From Rheinheimera pleomorphica (GTDB taxonomy: Bacteria > Pseudomonadota > Gammaproteobacteria > Enterobacterales > Alteromonadaceae): a DNA stretch of 64,000 nucleotides. The position numbers and the translations under genes are program-made. Each line of letters opens with the position of its first letter. Position 1 is the stretch's first letter. Shown here in pieces: positions 20,088 to 28,647 of this stretch. The DNA is taken from contig NZ_SIRR01000008.1 in NCBI RefSeq assembly GCF_011634895.1, positions 768,001-832,000 of the forward strand, in the 5' to 3' direction. The notes below the pieces were generated by a model that was not told where the DNA came from, did not search any database, and saw only the letters and a program-made list of their open reading frames with translations.

Positions 20088-20116
20088 TTGGGACTGGCCG
20101 GGCCATAGTGTAGAAT
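20088..20116 (+). promoter_or_regulatory. Sigma-70 promoter of ispB
   Basis: TTGGGA (20088-20093), 17-base spacer, TAGAAT (20111-20116), 34 bases before the ispB ATG. Confidence 0.6.
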
Positions 20117-20150
20117 TGGCGCCATTCTTTGGTTTAAGCAGTTGTTTTTC

Positions 20151-21122
20151 ATGACGCTCGAACAAATCCAACAGCTATCGTCTGCCGATATGGCTGCGGT
20201 TAATGCGCATATATTTTCGCAGTTAAACTCCGATGTCGCCCTGATCAACCAATTAGGCATCTATATCGTTAACAGCGGTGGTAAACGCCTGCGGCCTTTG
20301 CTGGCCGTGCTGGCCGCGCGTGCCCTGGGTTACCAGGGTACTGCTCATGTTACTGTTGCCGCTATCATCGAGTTTATTCATACCTCAACCCTGTTGCACG
20401 ATGACGTGGTGGATGAGTCTACGCTGCGCCGCGGTAAGCAAACCGCTAACGCAGTGTTTGGTAATCAAGCCAGTGTACTGGTCGGCGACTTTCTGTACAG
20501 CCGATCTTTCCAAATGATGGTGTCATTAAATGATATGCGCATTATGCATATCCTGGCTGACGCCACTAACATTATCGCTGAAGGTGAAGTGCTACAGCTG
20601 ATGAATGTTAATGATCCGCAGACCACCGAGCAAAGCTACATGCAGGTCATATACTGCAAAACGGCCAAACTATTTGAAGCCGCCACCCAATTAGCCGCTA
20701 TTATCGCGCAGCAACCTGAAGCTGTGGTGAACAGTATGAAATTATACGGTATGCATTTAGGCACGGCTTTCCAGTTAATTGATGACGTACTGGATTACCA
20801 GGCAGACGCTGCAGAACTGGGCAAGAATATTGGCGATGATCTGGCTGAAGGCAAACCGACCTTACCGTTAATCCACGCGCTGAAGCACGGCAGCCCTGCA
20901 CAGCAGCAGCTTATTCGCGACGCGATAACCGAAGGTAACGGCTTGGCAAATCTGGATGCCATTATGACGGCGTTAAACGAAACGGATGCCTTTGGCTACA
21001 CCCGTAAGCTGGCCGAGCAGGAAGCCGAAAAAGCCCGCCTGGCGCTAACGGTGTTACCTGAGTCTGATTATAAACAGGCGCTATTAGCCCTGGCCGACAT
21101 TGCAGTATCGCGCTCGCATTAG
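20151..21122 (+). CDS. ispB: Octaprenyl diphosphate synthase IspB
   Basis: Start set at the ATG at 20151 (MTLEQIQQLSSADM), which gives 323 residues, the same as E. coli IspB; the in-frame TTG at 20142 is unlikely. Both aspartate-rich motifs of trans-prenyl synthases are present: LLHDDVVDES near residue 84 and QLIDDVLDYQ near residue 210. It makes the C40 side chain of ubiquinone and menaquinone from farnesyl and isopentenyl diphosphate. Divergent from rplU, the usual arrangement. Confidence 0.97.
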   Translation: MTLEQIQQLSSADMAAVNAHIFSQLNSDVALINQLGIYIVNSGGKRLRPLLAVLAARALGYQGTAHVTVAAIIEFIHTSTLLHDDVVDESTLRRGKQTANAVFGNQASVLVGDFLYSRSFQMMVSLNDMRIMHILADATNIIAEGEVLQLMNVNDPQTTEQSYMQVIYCKTAKLFEAATQLAAIIAQQPEAVVNSMKLYGMHLGTAFQLIDDVLDYQADAAELGKNIGDDLAEGKPTLPLIHALKHGSPAQQQLIRDAITEGNGLANLDAIMTALNETDAFGYTRKLAEQEAEKARLALTVLPESDYKQALLALADIAVSRSH

Positions 21123-21137
21123 CCTCTAAGGCTAAAG

Positions 21138-21174
21138 GCAACAAAAAAGGCGCCGCAGCGCCTTTTTTTGTTGC
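21138..21174. terminator. Bidirectional terminator between ispB and mdh
   Basis: A long, nearly perfect inverted repeat (21138-21153 with 21158-21174, loop CGCA) has a GC core GGCGC/GCGCC and A/T runs on each flank. It can end ispB from the left and mdh from the right. Confidence 0.95.
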
Positions 21175-21182
21175 TGAATAAC

Positions 21183-22121
21183 TTAGTTATTCTTTACAAA
21201 CTCTTCACCTAAAGTGATATCGGCCTGTAATGTTGGCAGCATATCGGTCATGGCTTTTTGCTCATAAGCGCTTAAAGAGCCGATAGGTAGTAATTTTTCA
21301 ACGCCGTTTTTACCCAGCACTAATGGCTGAGCAAAGAAACGCGCGTATTCACCTTCGCCTTCAACATAAGCGTATTCGGTCACGGCCTCGCCCTGCAAGC
21401 CTTTGATCAAAGAGATACAAAAGCGCGCAGCAGCCTGGCCCATTGATAAGGTTGCCGATCCGCCACCGGCTTTAGCTTCTACCACTTCAGTGCCGGCATT
21501 CTGAATGCGATGCGTTAAAGAGGCGACCTCTTCATCAGTGAAGCTGACACCCTCTACCTGAGACAGTAATGGCAGAATAGTAGTACCGCTGTGACCACCA
21601 ATAACAGGCACTGTTACCTGGGTTGGATTTTTGCCTTTTAACTCACCAACAAAGGTTTCAGCACGGATTACATCCAGTGTAGTTACGCCAAATAAACGAC
21701 GCGGGTCGTAAGTACCGGCCTTTTTAAACACATCTGCAGCTATTGCCACAGTGGTATTTACCGGGTTAGTGATAATACCTACCAATGCCTTCGGACACTG
21801 CTGCACTATGGCCTCAGCTAAGGTTTTTACCACACCGGCATTGATATTAAATAAATCAGAGCGATCCATACCCGGCTTACGTGGCATACCGGCTGGGATC
21901 ATCACGATATCGGCACCAGCCAGCGCTGTGTTCAGGTCCTCTTTACCATAGCCCGTTACTTTGACAGCAGTAGGGATATGACTTAAGTCAACCGCGACGC
22001 CCGGCGTTACCGGCGCCAGATCATACAATGCTAAATCTGTGCCCGCAGGTAAGTCTAATTTCAGCAATAACGATAATGCCTGGCCAATACCACCGGCGGC
22101 ACCTAATACGGCAACTTTCAT
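21183..22121 (-). CDS. mdh: Malate dehydrogenase
   Basis: The ATG at 22121 ([20 protein letters not shown]) gives 312 residues, as in E. coli; the 15 codons upstream are not coding-like. It shows the Rossmann glycine motif GAAGGIGQ, the substrate arginines (PRKPGMDR) and the catalytic histidine in [12 protein letters not shown]. It interconverts malate and oxaloacetate with NAD in the TCA cycle. Divergent from argR across a 211-base region that holds a spaced direct repeat. Confidence 0.98.
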   Translation of the reverse strand: MKVAVLGAAGGIGQALSLLLKLDLPAGTDLALYDLAPVTPGVAVDLSHIPTAVKVTGYGKEDLNTALAGADIVMIPAGMPRKPGMDRSDLFNINAGVVKTLAEAIVQQCPKALVGIITNPVNTTVAIAADVFKKAGTYDPRRLFGVTTLDVIRAETFVGELKGKNPTQVTVPVIGGHSGTTILPLLSQVEGVSFTDEEVASLTHRIQNAGTEVVEAKAGGGSATLSMGQAAARFCISLIKGLQGEAVTEYAYVEGEGEYARFFAQPLVLGKNGVEKLLPIGSLSAYEQKAMTDMLPTLQADITLGEEFVKNN

Positions 22122-22244
22122 GATTATCTCCCTTGAGAACGCTTGAATGGAAAAACGCGCCAACAATACTGAAACCGCGCCGAAAATACAAATAGCTTAC
22201 GCCTAAAGTCTAAGCATTTTAGCCAATTTTAGTGTACTTTACTT

Positions 22245-22275
22245 CACAAAGTGTGCCGTCGCCTGCACAAAGTGT
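22245..22275. promoter_or_regulatory. Paired 10-base direct repeat in the mdh-argR promoter region
   Basis: CACAAAGTGT occurs at 22245-22254 and again at 22266-22275, exactly 21 bases apart (two helical turns). Each copy is partly self-complementary. The pair lies 58-88 bases before argR. It does not match the TGAAT-type ARG box, so the binding protein, if any, is unknown. Confidence 0.4.
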
Positions 22276-22332
22276 ATCTGACAATGAACTTTGCTAAGAT
22301 AACAGCACAACAAAAAGAGGTAAAAGCGTTGT

Positions 22333-22800
22333 ATGACTAAACAAGCCAAGCAGGAAGCCCTAATCCAGGCTTTTAAAGCCTTACTTAAAACAGAAAGCTT
22401 TGGTTCCCAGGGTGAAATTGTTGATGCGCTGAAAAACGATGGTTTTGATAATATCAGTCAGTCAAAAGTGTCACGCATGCTCAGCAAATACGGCGCCGTA
22501 AGAACCCGTAATGCCAAGCAAGAAATGGTGTATACCCTGCCACCAGAGTTAGGGGTTCCGACAACCAAAAGCCCACTGCGGCAGCTGGTGCTGGATATAG
22601 AACACAATGATGTGATGATCATCATCCGTACCAGCCCGGGCGCCGCACAGTTAATCGCGCGTTTGCTTGACTCAGTAGGTAAAGCAGAAGGCGTGCTGGG
22701 CACTATTGCCGGCGACGATACTATCTTTATTGCCCCCAAAAGCATTAAACAGATAGACGCCACTTTAAAAAAAGTCACCGAATTATTTGAAAAAGTTTAG
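22333..22800 (+). CDS. argR: Arginine repressor ArgR
   Basis: The 155-residue protein (E. coli 156) has an N-terminal winged helix with the SQSKVSRML recognition segment near residue 40, and a C-terminal hexamerisation and arginine-binding domain with the [11 protein letters not shown] motif. Hexamers bound to arginine repress arginine synthesis genes. GAGG lies a suitable distance upstream. The stop codon is five bases from the stop of the converging DyP-like gene and no terminator is visible between them. Confidence 0.97.
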   Translation: MTKQAKQEALIQAFKALLKTESFGSQGEIVDALKNDGFDNISQSKVSRMLSKYGAVRTRNAKQEMVYTLPPELGVPTTKSPLRQLVLDIEHNDVMIIIRTSPGAAQLIARLLDSVGKAEGVLGTIAGDDTIFIAPKSIKQIDATLKKVTELFEKV

Positions 22801-22805
22801 TCAGC

Positions 22806-23729
22806 TCAGGCTGTACCGTTGGCAGACAGCTCCAGAAAACTGATTGAAGGTGCAAAGAAAGCAGCACTGAGTTCAATGCGATGATAATTTAGCAGAAGGT
22901 CATAGCCGGCACCCGGCGTATGCAAACCTAGCCGCCGTAATAATTGCTGGTGCAAGGCCTCTGCAGTGGCCGCATAGCCCAGTTGTAACAACCCTTGCTG
23001 CTTCAGCTGGTAATACGGCATATTTTGCTGCAGTACACTCGGTAACGGCGCATGTTCCGGGCGCATTATTGCAGTATGGCTGTCTGGCAAGATTAGGGGC
23101 AACGGCCTGGCACTGACTTTGTCACAGCCCATAATATCTTCCTGCTCGGCCACACTCAGCCGTTGCCATGGCGCAGGTTCAAACTGTAGCTGTTGTAAAT
23201 AGATATAACTGCCTGCTGCAAATAATGGCTGTTCTGCCGCGCTCACCAGCGCAACCTGTCGTTTCGCTCTGGCTTTTGGATTATAAGGTGCATCAATAAA
23301 GCCGGTTAAGTGACGGCCATCCAGATAGCGGAAGCACTGGATCAAGTCAAGTACATCAATATGACCTTGCAATAACTGCAGTACTTGTTGTGCCGCTATA
23401 ACATTCACATCCAACCGGTCAGACCGGATCTGGATCAGTAAATCAACCGGTATTGTCGACAAGCCTATGCCATCAGCGCACAGTTCCGGGAAAGCGTGTA
23501 AGCCTGCCGGTCTTGCGTCTGGGTAGAGTAAATCCCAGAAGTTGCTGCCAACGGCCACCACGCTGCTTAACATCGCTTCGGAAAAGTGATTAGCCAGTCG
23601 GTCAAACAACTGCGGTATGCGTGCCAGTTTATGTCGCAGCGCGTTTTCCTGTCCTTCCAGAGCATTTAATAACAAGTAGCTGCCATGCAGGTTTGCTTCA
23701 GTGCATATTCCCAGTTGCTCTCTGGCCAT
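22806..23729 (-). CDS. DyP-type peroxidase homologue with altered active site
   Basis: The 307-residue protein has the layout of bacterial DyP (TyrA/YfeX type) heme peroxidases: VGSNFWDLLYPDARPAGL, IPVDLLIQIRSDRLD, FRYLDGRHLTGFID, GSYIYLQQLQF, MPYY...GLLQLGY and a C-terminal AAFFAPSISFLEL. The proximal heme histidine is kept (DSHT, His218) and so is the distal aspartate (Asp146). The signature GXXDG reads GFIDA, and the conserved distal arginine of the [IV]LRQxMPYG motif is Gln234. Many DyPs need that arginine, so this may be a low-activity or non-peroxidase heme protein. AAGGA precedes the ATG. Family assignment is fairly secure, enzyme activity is not. Confidence 0.85.
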   Translation of the reverse strand: MAREQLGICTEANLHGSYLLLNALEGQENALRHKLARIPQLFDRLANHFSEAMLSSVVAVGSNFWDLLYPDARPAGLHAFPELCADGIGLSTIPVDLLIQIRSDRLDVNVIAAQQVLQLLQGHIDVLDLIQCFRYLDGRHLTGFIDAPYNPKARAKRQVALVSAAEQPLFAAGSYIYLQQLQFEPAPWQRLSVAEQEDIMGCDKVSARPLPLILPDSHTAIMRPEHAPLPSVLQQNMPYYQLKQQGLLQLGYAATAEALHQQLLRRLGLHTPGAGYDLLLNYHRIELSAAFFAPSISFLELSANGTA

Positions 23730-23798
23730 ACTAATCCTTTTTTATCCTGTTACATCACAGGCTATTGTACGACATAACGACTTTAACGCCCGACATCT

Positions 23799-23816
23799 TG
23801 TGAGACATATCTCACA
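23799..23816. promoter_or_regulatory. UvrY/GacA-type response-regulator site upstream of csrB
   Basis: TGTGAGACATATCTCACA is an 18-bp inverted repeat with perfect 7-base arms and a 4-base centre. It closely resembles the TGTRAGN6CTYACA sites by which UvrY/GacA activates CsrB/RsmZ-type RNAs. It lies about 180 bases upstream of the proposed RNA start; distal placement is also known for enterobacterial csrB. Confidence 0.75.
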
Positions 23817-23987
23817 AACAAGTAAGTTTAAACGCTATTTCATCTCAGATGCCATAAGATAAAAAACACTTAACCATATGATTATAAACACAATAAACCA
23901 CAAAATTGGTTATTTACAATAATATTACAGCGTACTTTTTTCAAAAAAGCCATGCTGCTATCACGCTGAAAAGTTCATAATTAACTT

Positions 23988-24318
23988 GTCGACGGATAGA
24001 CCCCTCTGACAGGACGTTAGCGGGTAAGCGCAGGATGCGTTGTCTGGCTAGGATAGCACAAGGATGATGTTCAGACATGCTCAGGATGGGCTGAAATAGC
24101 AAACTCTTCACAAGCGCTGAAGATCACAAGGATGGCGCAGGACACTCTCAGGATGAGAGCGCATTGGCAGGATGACAATGCTTAAGGATGACAGGACAGG
24201 CAAGACGCCTTGAGGAACACTCCGGGAAGGAGCCAGGGACGAAATGCTACGGACAGTATCGACAGGATGACGAAACAGGACCTTAGGTGGCCGCGCAGTT
24301 TGCGGCCCACCTTCTTGT
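23988..24318 (+). ncRNA. csrB: CsrB-family regulatory RNA (CsrA-sequestering)
   Basis: A stretch of about 330 bases without any reading frame carries roughly 19 GGA triplets, most as AGGA or CAGGATG. Several are displayed in hairpin loops: 24145-24159 (CTCTC/GAGAG) and 24161-24181 (GCATTG/CAATGC around GCAGGATGA). It begins GTCGAC, like E. coli CsrB, six bases after a CATAAT -10 box (23976-23981), and ends in a GC-rich hairpin (24286-24311) followed by TTCTTGT. CsrB RNAs bind many CsrA dimers and so relieve CsrA control of carbon metabolism, motility and biofilm genes. The exact ends are inferred. Confidence 0.88.
24286..24318 (+). terminator. Terminator of the CsrB-type RNA
   Basis: GGTGGCCGC pairs with GCGGCCCACC (one bulged C) around a 7-base loop, followed by a T-rich TTCTTGT. 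Confidence 0.75.
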
Positions 24319-24377
24319 CATATCCCCCCAGCTAGTTGTTCTGTTGCATGCCAACACCTCTCTCAACATTTTTACGC

Positions 24378-24812
24378 TTAGCTTTTATTATCAAAGCGCT
24401 GTTGATAAGCGGCAAAATCCGGCACCTCACGTTGATAGTTTTGCTGATACAAACTGGAATGAATAATAAAATCTGCCGTCGCCTGGTTGCAGGCCACCGG
24501 TATATTCCACACTACGGCTAAACGGATCAGTGCTTTAACGTCGGGATCGTGCGGCTGCGATGACAAAGGATCCCAGAAAAACACCAGCCAGTCTATTTTT
24601 TGCTCGGCGATCATGGCGCCGATTTGCTGATCCCCTCCCAGCGGACCACTTGCCAGGCAGTGTACCTGCTGCTGCAAAGCAGTACTGATCAGCTTGCCGG
24701 TGGTGCCAGTCGCCACCAGTTGCTTGTCAGCAAAGAACGCTTTGTGCGTTGTTACCCAGTCCAACAAGGCTTGTTTCTTACCGTCATGAGCAACCAGGGC
24801 TATTGTGTTCAT
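24378..24812 (-). CDS. mgsA: Methylglyoxal synthase MgsA
   Basis: Start set at the ATG at 24812 (MNTIALVAHDGKK), nine bases after GGAG; an in-frame TTG at 24827 is an alternative. The 144-residue product has ATGTTGKLI for phosphate binding, GGDQQIGAMI with the catalytic aspartate, and FFWDPLSSQPHDPDVKAL. It converts dihydroxyacetone phosphate to methylglyoxal and phosphate, a bypass used when phosphate is short or sugar phosphates build up. It converges on the CsrB-type RNA, about 60 bases away. Confidence 0.96.
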   Translation of the reverse strand: MNTIALVAHDGKKQALLDWVTTHKAFFADKQLVATGTTGKLISTALQQQVHCLASGPLGGDQQIGAMIAEQKIDWLVFFWDPLSSQPHDPDVKALIRLAVVWNIPVACNQATADFIIHSSLYQQNYQREVPDFAAYQQRFDNKS

Positions 24813-24852
24813 TTTGCCATGCTCCAATTACAGAAAACCGCAGCTTAACGCG

Positions 24853-24877
24853 AAAAAAAAGCCCTGCATAGCAGGGC
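24853..24877 (-). terminator. Terminator of ilvC
   Basis: Stem GCCCTGC (24861-24867) and GCAGGGC (24871-24877), loop ATA, followed on the minus strand by eight T. It lies about 95 bases after the ilvC stop and just before mgsA. Confidence 0.92.
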
Positions 24878-24971
24878 AAAACAACCAAGGTCCACGTATA
24901 ACATCGTTATTGGTCAGCGGGTACAGCCGCTTCTGGCGTACTGTACAGCTTTAACCACATCATTCTTTGGG

Positions 24972-26450
24972 TTACTGCTCTGACGCGATACGTTTCATCG
25001 CTGTCATATAACCACGTAATTTCTTCCCTACTACTTCTACCGGATGCTGGCGGATAGCCTCGTTTACGGCGATCAGCTGCAGGTTATCGACACCATTGCT
25101 GGTACTAAAACCTTTACCGATATAGTCACTGCTTAACCCATTTACCAGATCTTTTAATAAAGGTACTGCTGCATGCGCGAACAAATAGTTGCCATACTCC
25201 GCAGTATCTGAAATTACCACATTCATCTCATACAAGCGTTTACGCGCTATGGTATTGGCAATCAATGGCGTTTCATGCAACGACTCATAATAGGCCGACT
25301 CAGCGACGATGCCGGCGTCTACCATGGTTTCAAACGCTAGCTCAACGCCGGCTTTCACCATTGCCACTAACAATAAACCACGGTCAAAATAGTCCTGCTC
25401 GGCAATCTTCTCATTCGACACCGGCGCCTGTTCAAAGCCGCAACTGCGGGTTTGTTCACGCCAGGTCAGCAGGTTTTTATCATCATTAGCCCAGTCAGCC
25501 ATCATGGTGCGCGAGAACTCACCACTGATAATATCGTCCATATGTTTTTCAAATAATGGCCGCAATGTATCTTTTAACTGCTCAGCCAACTCAAATGTTT
25601 TTATTTTAGCTGGGTTGCTCAAGCGGTCCATCATATTGGTTATACCGCCATGCTTCAGTGCTTCTGTTACCGTTTCCCAGCCATACTGAATTAACTTAGC
25701 GGCATAGCCAGCTTCCACGCCATCAGCTACCATTTTGTCGAATGCTAAAATAGCACCGGTTTGTAACATACCGCACAGGATAGTCTGCTCACCCATCAGG
25801 TCAGATTTTACTTCAGCCACAAAAGATGACTGCAGCACCCCCGCCCTGTCTCCCCCCGTTGCCGACGCGTATGCTTTGGCAATGTCTAAGCCCTGTCCTT
25901 TGGGATCATTCTCCGGGTGCACCGCTATTAATGTTGGTACCCCAAATCCTCTTTTATATTCTTCCCGCACTTCCGTTCCCGGGCACTTAGGTGCCACCAT
26001 CACTACAGTGATATCAGGCCGGATTTGCTTGCCTTCTTCAACAATATTAAATCCATGCGAATAAGCCAAAGTGGCACCCTGCTTCATCAGCGGCATAACA
26101 GCGTCTACCACAGCGCTGTGCTGTTTATCCGGTGTCAGGTTTAATACTAAGTCTGCTGTCGGGATCAATTCCTCATAGGTGCCGACCGCGAAACCATTCG
26201 CTGTGGCTTTTTGGAACGACGCCCGTTTTTCGGCGATGGCTTCTGCGCGCAGTGCATAGCTGATGTTTAACCCCGAGTCACGCATATTCAGGCCCTGGTT
26301 TAAACCTTGAGCACCACAGCCAACAATCACGATATTCCAGCCTTTCAACAGCTCACAGCCATTAGCAAACTCAGACTTGTCCATAAAGCGACACTGCGCC
26401 AGCTGGCCTAACTGCTGACGTAAATTCAGCGTATTAAAATAATTTGTCAT
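24972..26450 (-). CDS. ilvC: Ketol-acid reductoisomerase, class II (long form)
   Basis: The 492-residue length matches the enterobacterial class II enzyme (491). The N-terminal Rossmann domain has [18 protein letters not shown] near residue 38. Two knotted helical domains follow, with the Mg-binding acidic residues in [12 protein letters not shown]. It isomerises and reduces acetolactate or acetohydroxybutyrate with NADPH on the way to valine, leucine and isoleucine. It is divergent from its activator ilvY, as in E. coli, and ends at its own terminator. Confidence 0.97.
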   Translation of the reverse strand: MTNYFNTLNLRQQLGQLAQCRFMDKSEFANGCELLKGWNIVIVGCGAQGLNQGLNMRDSGLNISYALRAEAIAEKRASFQKATANGFAVGTYEELIPTADLVLNLTPDKQHSAVVDAVMPLMKQGATLAYSHGFNIVEEGKQIRPDITVVMVAPKCPGTEVREEYKRGFGVPTLIAVHPENDPKGQGLDIAKAYASATGGDRAGVLQSSFVAEVKSDLMGEQTILCGMLQTGAILAFDKMVADGVEAGYAAKLIQYGWETVTEALKHGGITNMMDRLSNPAKIKTFELAEQLKDTLRPLFEKHMDDIISGEFSRTMMADWANDDKNLLTWREQTRSCGFEQAPVSNEKIAEQDYFDRGLLLVAMVKAGVELAFETMVDAGIVAESAYYESLHETPLIANTIARKRLYEMNVVISDTAEYGNYLFAHAAVPLLKDLVNGLSSDYIGKGFSTSNGVDNLQLIAVNEAIRQHPVEVVGKKLRGYMTAMKRIASEQ

Positions 26451-26581
26451 GTTACTTCTCTAAATTCGTTTTAACCGCTCTAACCTGTCCGGTGAGCATA
26501 AGCAGTATGGTATGCCTGCTTTAATGGTTTAATACTAGCGGCTGATTTTAATTGCGTGAAGTGATATATTTAGAACTCTGT

Positions 26582-26598
26582 ATTTCAATTTGTGAAAT
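26582..26598. promoter_or_regulatory. Candidate IlvY operator between ilvC and ilvY
   Basis: ATTTCAATTTGTGAAAT, a 17-bp inverted repeat with perfect 6-base arms, fits the T-N11-A pattern of LysR-type operators and lies 14 bases upstream of the ilvY start in the divergent control region. Confidence 0.5.
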
Positions 26599-26612
26599 TA
26601 AAACGGGACGCT

Positions 26613-27509
26613 ATGGATATTCGCAGTGCACAACTGTTCCAACATCTGGCTAGTAGCCTGAACTTCAGCAAAACCAGTGAGCAGATGTATGTTAGTCCGC
26701 CGACATTGACACGGGTGATCCAACGGTTGGAAGAGGAACTGGGTACAGCATTATTTTTTCGCGACAAGCGTTCCGTCCGGCTGACACCGGCTGGCCAGCG
26801 TTTTGCCCATTTTGTCCGCACCTGGCTTGACGAATGGCATCAGCTACAGGTCGATTTGCAATTAGCCAGTGCCGAGCTCACCGGCGAAATCCGTCTCTTT
26901 TGTACCGTTACGGCCAGTTACAGTCATTTGCCTGCCATTCTGGACCGGTTCCGCTTAATGTGTCCGAAAGCAGAAATAAAGCTGACTACCGGCGATGCGG
27001 CCTCGGCAATTGAAAAAGTTCGGTTGGATGAAGTGGATATCGCCCTGGCGGCACACCCGATGCATCTGCCAGCCAATTTAGCCTTTAAAAGTATCGCCAA
27101 CTTACCAGTAATGCTGATCGCGCCCACCATTCCATGCAAGGTGAATGACTTACTGCAACAAAAGCCGGTGCCCTGGGATAAAGTGCCGCTGATTATGCCG
27201 GAGCATGGCCCGGCACGCAGCCGCTTTGATCGCTGGCTGCATGATAGTGGCATAACGCCGCAAGTGGTGGCCAAGGTAGATGGTCATGAAGCGATGGTAT
27301 CGATGGTGGCGCTGGGCACCGGTGTCGCACTGGTCGCAGATGCCGTTGTAATACACAGCCCGGTAAAAGACCGGGTAAGGCTATTGGAGCTGGATTATCG
27401 CTTTGAGCCGTTTGACTTGGGCGTATGTATGCTGAATAAACGGCTACATGAGCCGCTTATTCAGGCATTCTGGCAGGTGGCAACTGCCAAGGCAGACATC
27501 AGCCGCTAG
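26613..27509 (+). CDS. ilvY: LysR-type activator IlvY
   Basis: Start set at the ATG at 26613 (MDIRSAQLFQHLASS), aligned with E. coli IlvY; a GTG at 26592 would extend it into the candidate operator. The 298-residue protein has the N-terminal winged helix (VSPPTLTRVIQRLEEELG) and a C-terminal inducer domain with near-identical blocks to IlvY (SHLPAILDRFR, IKLTTGDAASA, GHEAMVSMVALGTGVAL). It activates ilvC when acetolactate or acetohydroxybutyrate is present. Its stop is five bases from that of sspB on the other strand. Confidence 0.96.
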   Translation: MDIRSAQLFQHLASSLNFSKTSEQMYVSPPTLTRVIQRLEEELGTALFFRDKRSVRLTPAGQRFAHFVRTWLDEWHQLQVDLQLASAELTGEIRLFCTVTASYSHLPAILDRFRLMCPKAEIKLTTGDAASAIEKVRLDEVDIALAAHPMHLPANLAFKSIANLPVMLIAPTIPCKVNDLLQQKPVPWDKVPLIMPEHGPARSRFDRWLHDSGITPQVVAKVDGHEAMVSMVALGTGVALVADAVVIHSPVKDRVRLLELDYRFEPFDLGVCMLNKRLHEPLIQAFWQVATAKADISR

Positions 27510-27514
27510 TTGGC

Positions 27515-27934
27515 TTATTTCACCACTTTTAAATGCGACGCTTTTTTCGGTTTTGGCGGTTCAGGCTCGGGGTTGTCATCTTCCAGCGCGTTGCTGAAAA
27601 TATCCGCCTCGTCTTCTTCCTCTTCCAGCGTAAATACCGTGCCGGCGCCGTTTTCCCGTGCGTAAATCGCCAGTACCGCCCCCACCGGGATGTACAGCGC
27701 AAAAGGCTGACCACCAAAGCGGGCGTTAAAAGTGACCGCATCATTCGCCAGTTGTAAATTGCCAACAGCTGAAGGTGCGGTGTTCAACACTATCTGCCCA
27801 TTCTGCACAAACTGTGTCGGTACTTTTACGCCACTGAAGGTCGCATCAACCACCAGATAGGGCGTACAGTTGTTGTCGACTATCCATTCGTAAAACGCCC
27901 GTAGTAAATAAGGGCGGTTTGCCGTCATTTTCAT
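27515..27934 (-). CDS. sspB: ClpXP adaptor SspB
   Basis: The 139-residue product has the SspB substrate-binding domain (RPYLLRAFYEWIVDN, GQIVLNTAPSAVGNL, VTFNARFGG, VLAIYARENGAG), an acidic flexible linker, and the C-terminal ClpX-binding tail SHLKVVK. It delivers ssrA-tagged proteins from stalled ribosomes to ClpXP. The linker is shorter than in E. coli (165 residues). It overlaps the sspA stop by one base. Confidence 0.97.
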   Translation of the reverse strand: MKMTANRPYLLRAFYEWIVDNNCTPYLVVDATFSGVKVPTQFVQNGQIVLNTAPSAVGNLQLANDAVTFNARFGGQPFALYIPVGAVLAIYARENGAGTVFTLEEEEDEADIFSNALEDDNPEPEPPKPKKASHLKVVK

Positions 27935-28572
27935 TACAGCTTCATTCCCCGGCGAATTTCACGCTCCACATCGCTTAAAGAGGCTTGAAACGCATCGCGC
28001 TCAAAAATCCGTGTCATGTAGTTTTTCAGCTCTTTGCTACCCGGGCCGGACAGTTCGATACCCAACAGTGGTAAACGCCATAGCAGCGCTGCCATATAGC
28101 AATCGACCAGACCAAACTCTTCACTCATAAAAAACGGCGCTTCGTTAAACAGTGGTGCAATAGACAGCAAGCCTTCTTTTAATTCCTGTCGCGCCATAGC
28201 GGCGTTGTCGTCACCATTTAATATTGCTGTGGCCAGCCGGTACCAGTCTTTTTCAATACGGTACATCATCAAACGGGCCTGGCCGCGCGCCACCGGATAC
28301 ACCGGCATTAATGGCGGGTGCGGAAAGCGCTCGTCCAGATATTCCATAATGATATTGGCCTGATACAGCGCCAGTTCACGATCAAGCAAGGTTGGCAGAC
28401 TACCGTACGGGTTTACCTCGTACAGATCTTCCGGCAAGTTATCTTGTGCGACCTGAAGAATATCGACAGTTACGCCTTTTTCAGCCAGTACTATACGTAC
28501 CTGATGGCTGAACATGTCATCAGCTGCTGAGAACAATGTCATCACAGGGCGTTTATTGGCAGTGATCGCCAT
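27934..28572 (-). CDS. sspA: Stringent starvation protein A
   Basis: Start set at the ATG at 28572 (MAITANKRPVMTLFS), preceded by GGAGG at five bases; the upstream frame is not conserved. The 212-residue protein has the glutathione-transferase fold with the SspA signature DERFPHPPLMPVYPVARG near residue 80. SspA binds RNA polymerase-sigma70 and alters transcription in stationary phase and acid stress; it lacks GST activity. It forms the sspA-sspB pair downstream of petABC. Confidence 0.97.
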   Translation of the reverse strand: MAITANKRPVMTLFSAADDMFSHQVRIVLAEKGVTVDILQVAQDNLPEDLYEVNPYGSLPTLLDRELALYQANIIMEYLDERFPHPPLMPVYPVARGQARLMMYRIEKDWYRLATAILNGDDNAAMARQELKEGLLSIAPLFNEAPFFMSEEFGLVDCYMAALLWRLPLLGIELSGPGSKELKNYMTRIFERDAFQASLSDVEREIRRGMKL

Positions 28573-28588
28573 GTCTTCCTCCGGTAAA

Positions 28589-28619
28589 ATAAAAAACGGC
28601 AAAGGGGCGCTAAGGCCCC
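28589..28619 (-). terminator. Probable terminator of petABC
   Basis: GGGGC (28604-28608) and GCCCC (28615-28619) form a stem with loop GCTAAG. On the minus strand a T run follows only after seven bases, so read-through into sspA is possible. Confidence 0.45.
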
Positions 28620-28647
28620 CGTAAACATAACTAGTTGAAAAAACTAA

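Noticed and set aside
24000..24280. Repeated AGGATG units as a possible CRISPR or tandem repeat array
   Set aside because: The units are only 5-7 bases, irregularly spaced, and lie in hairpin loops. This is the pattern of a CsrB RNA.
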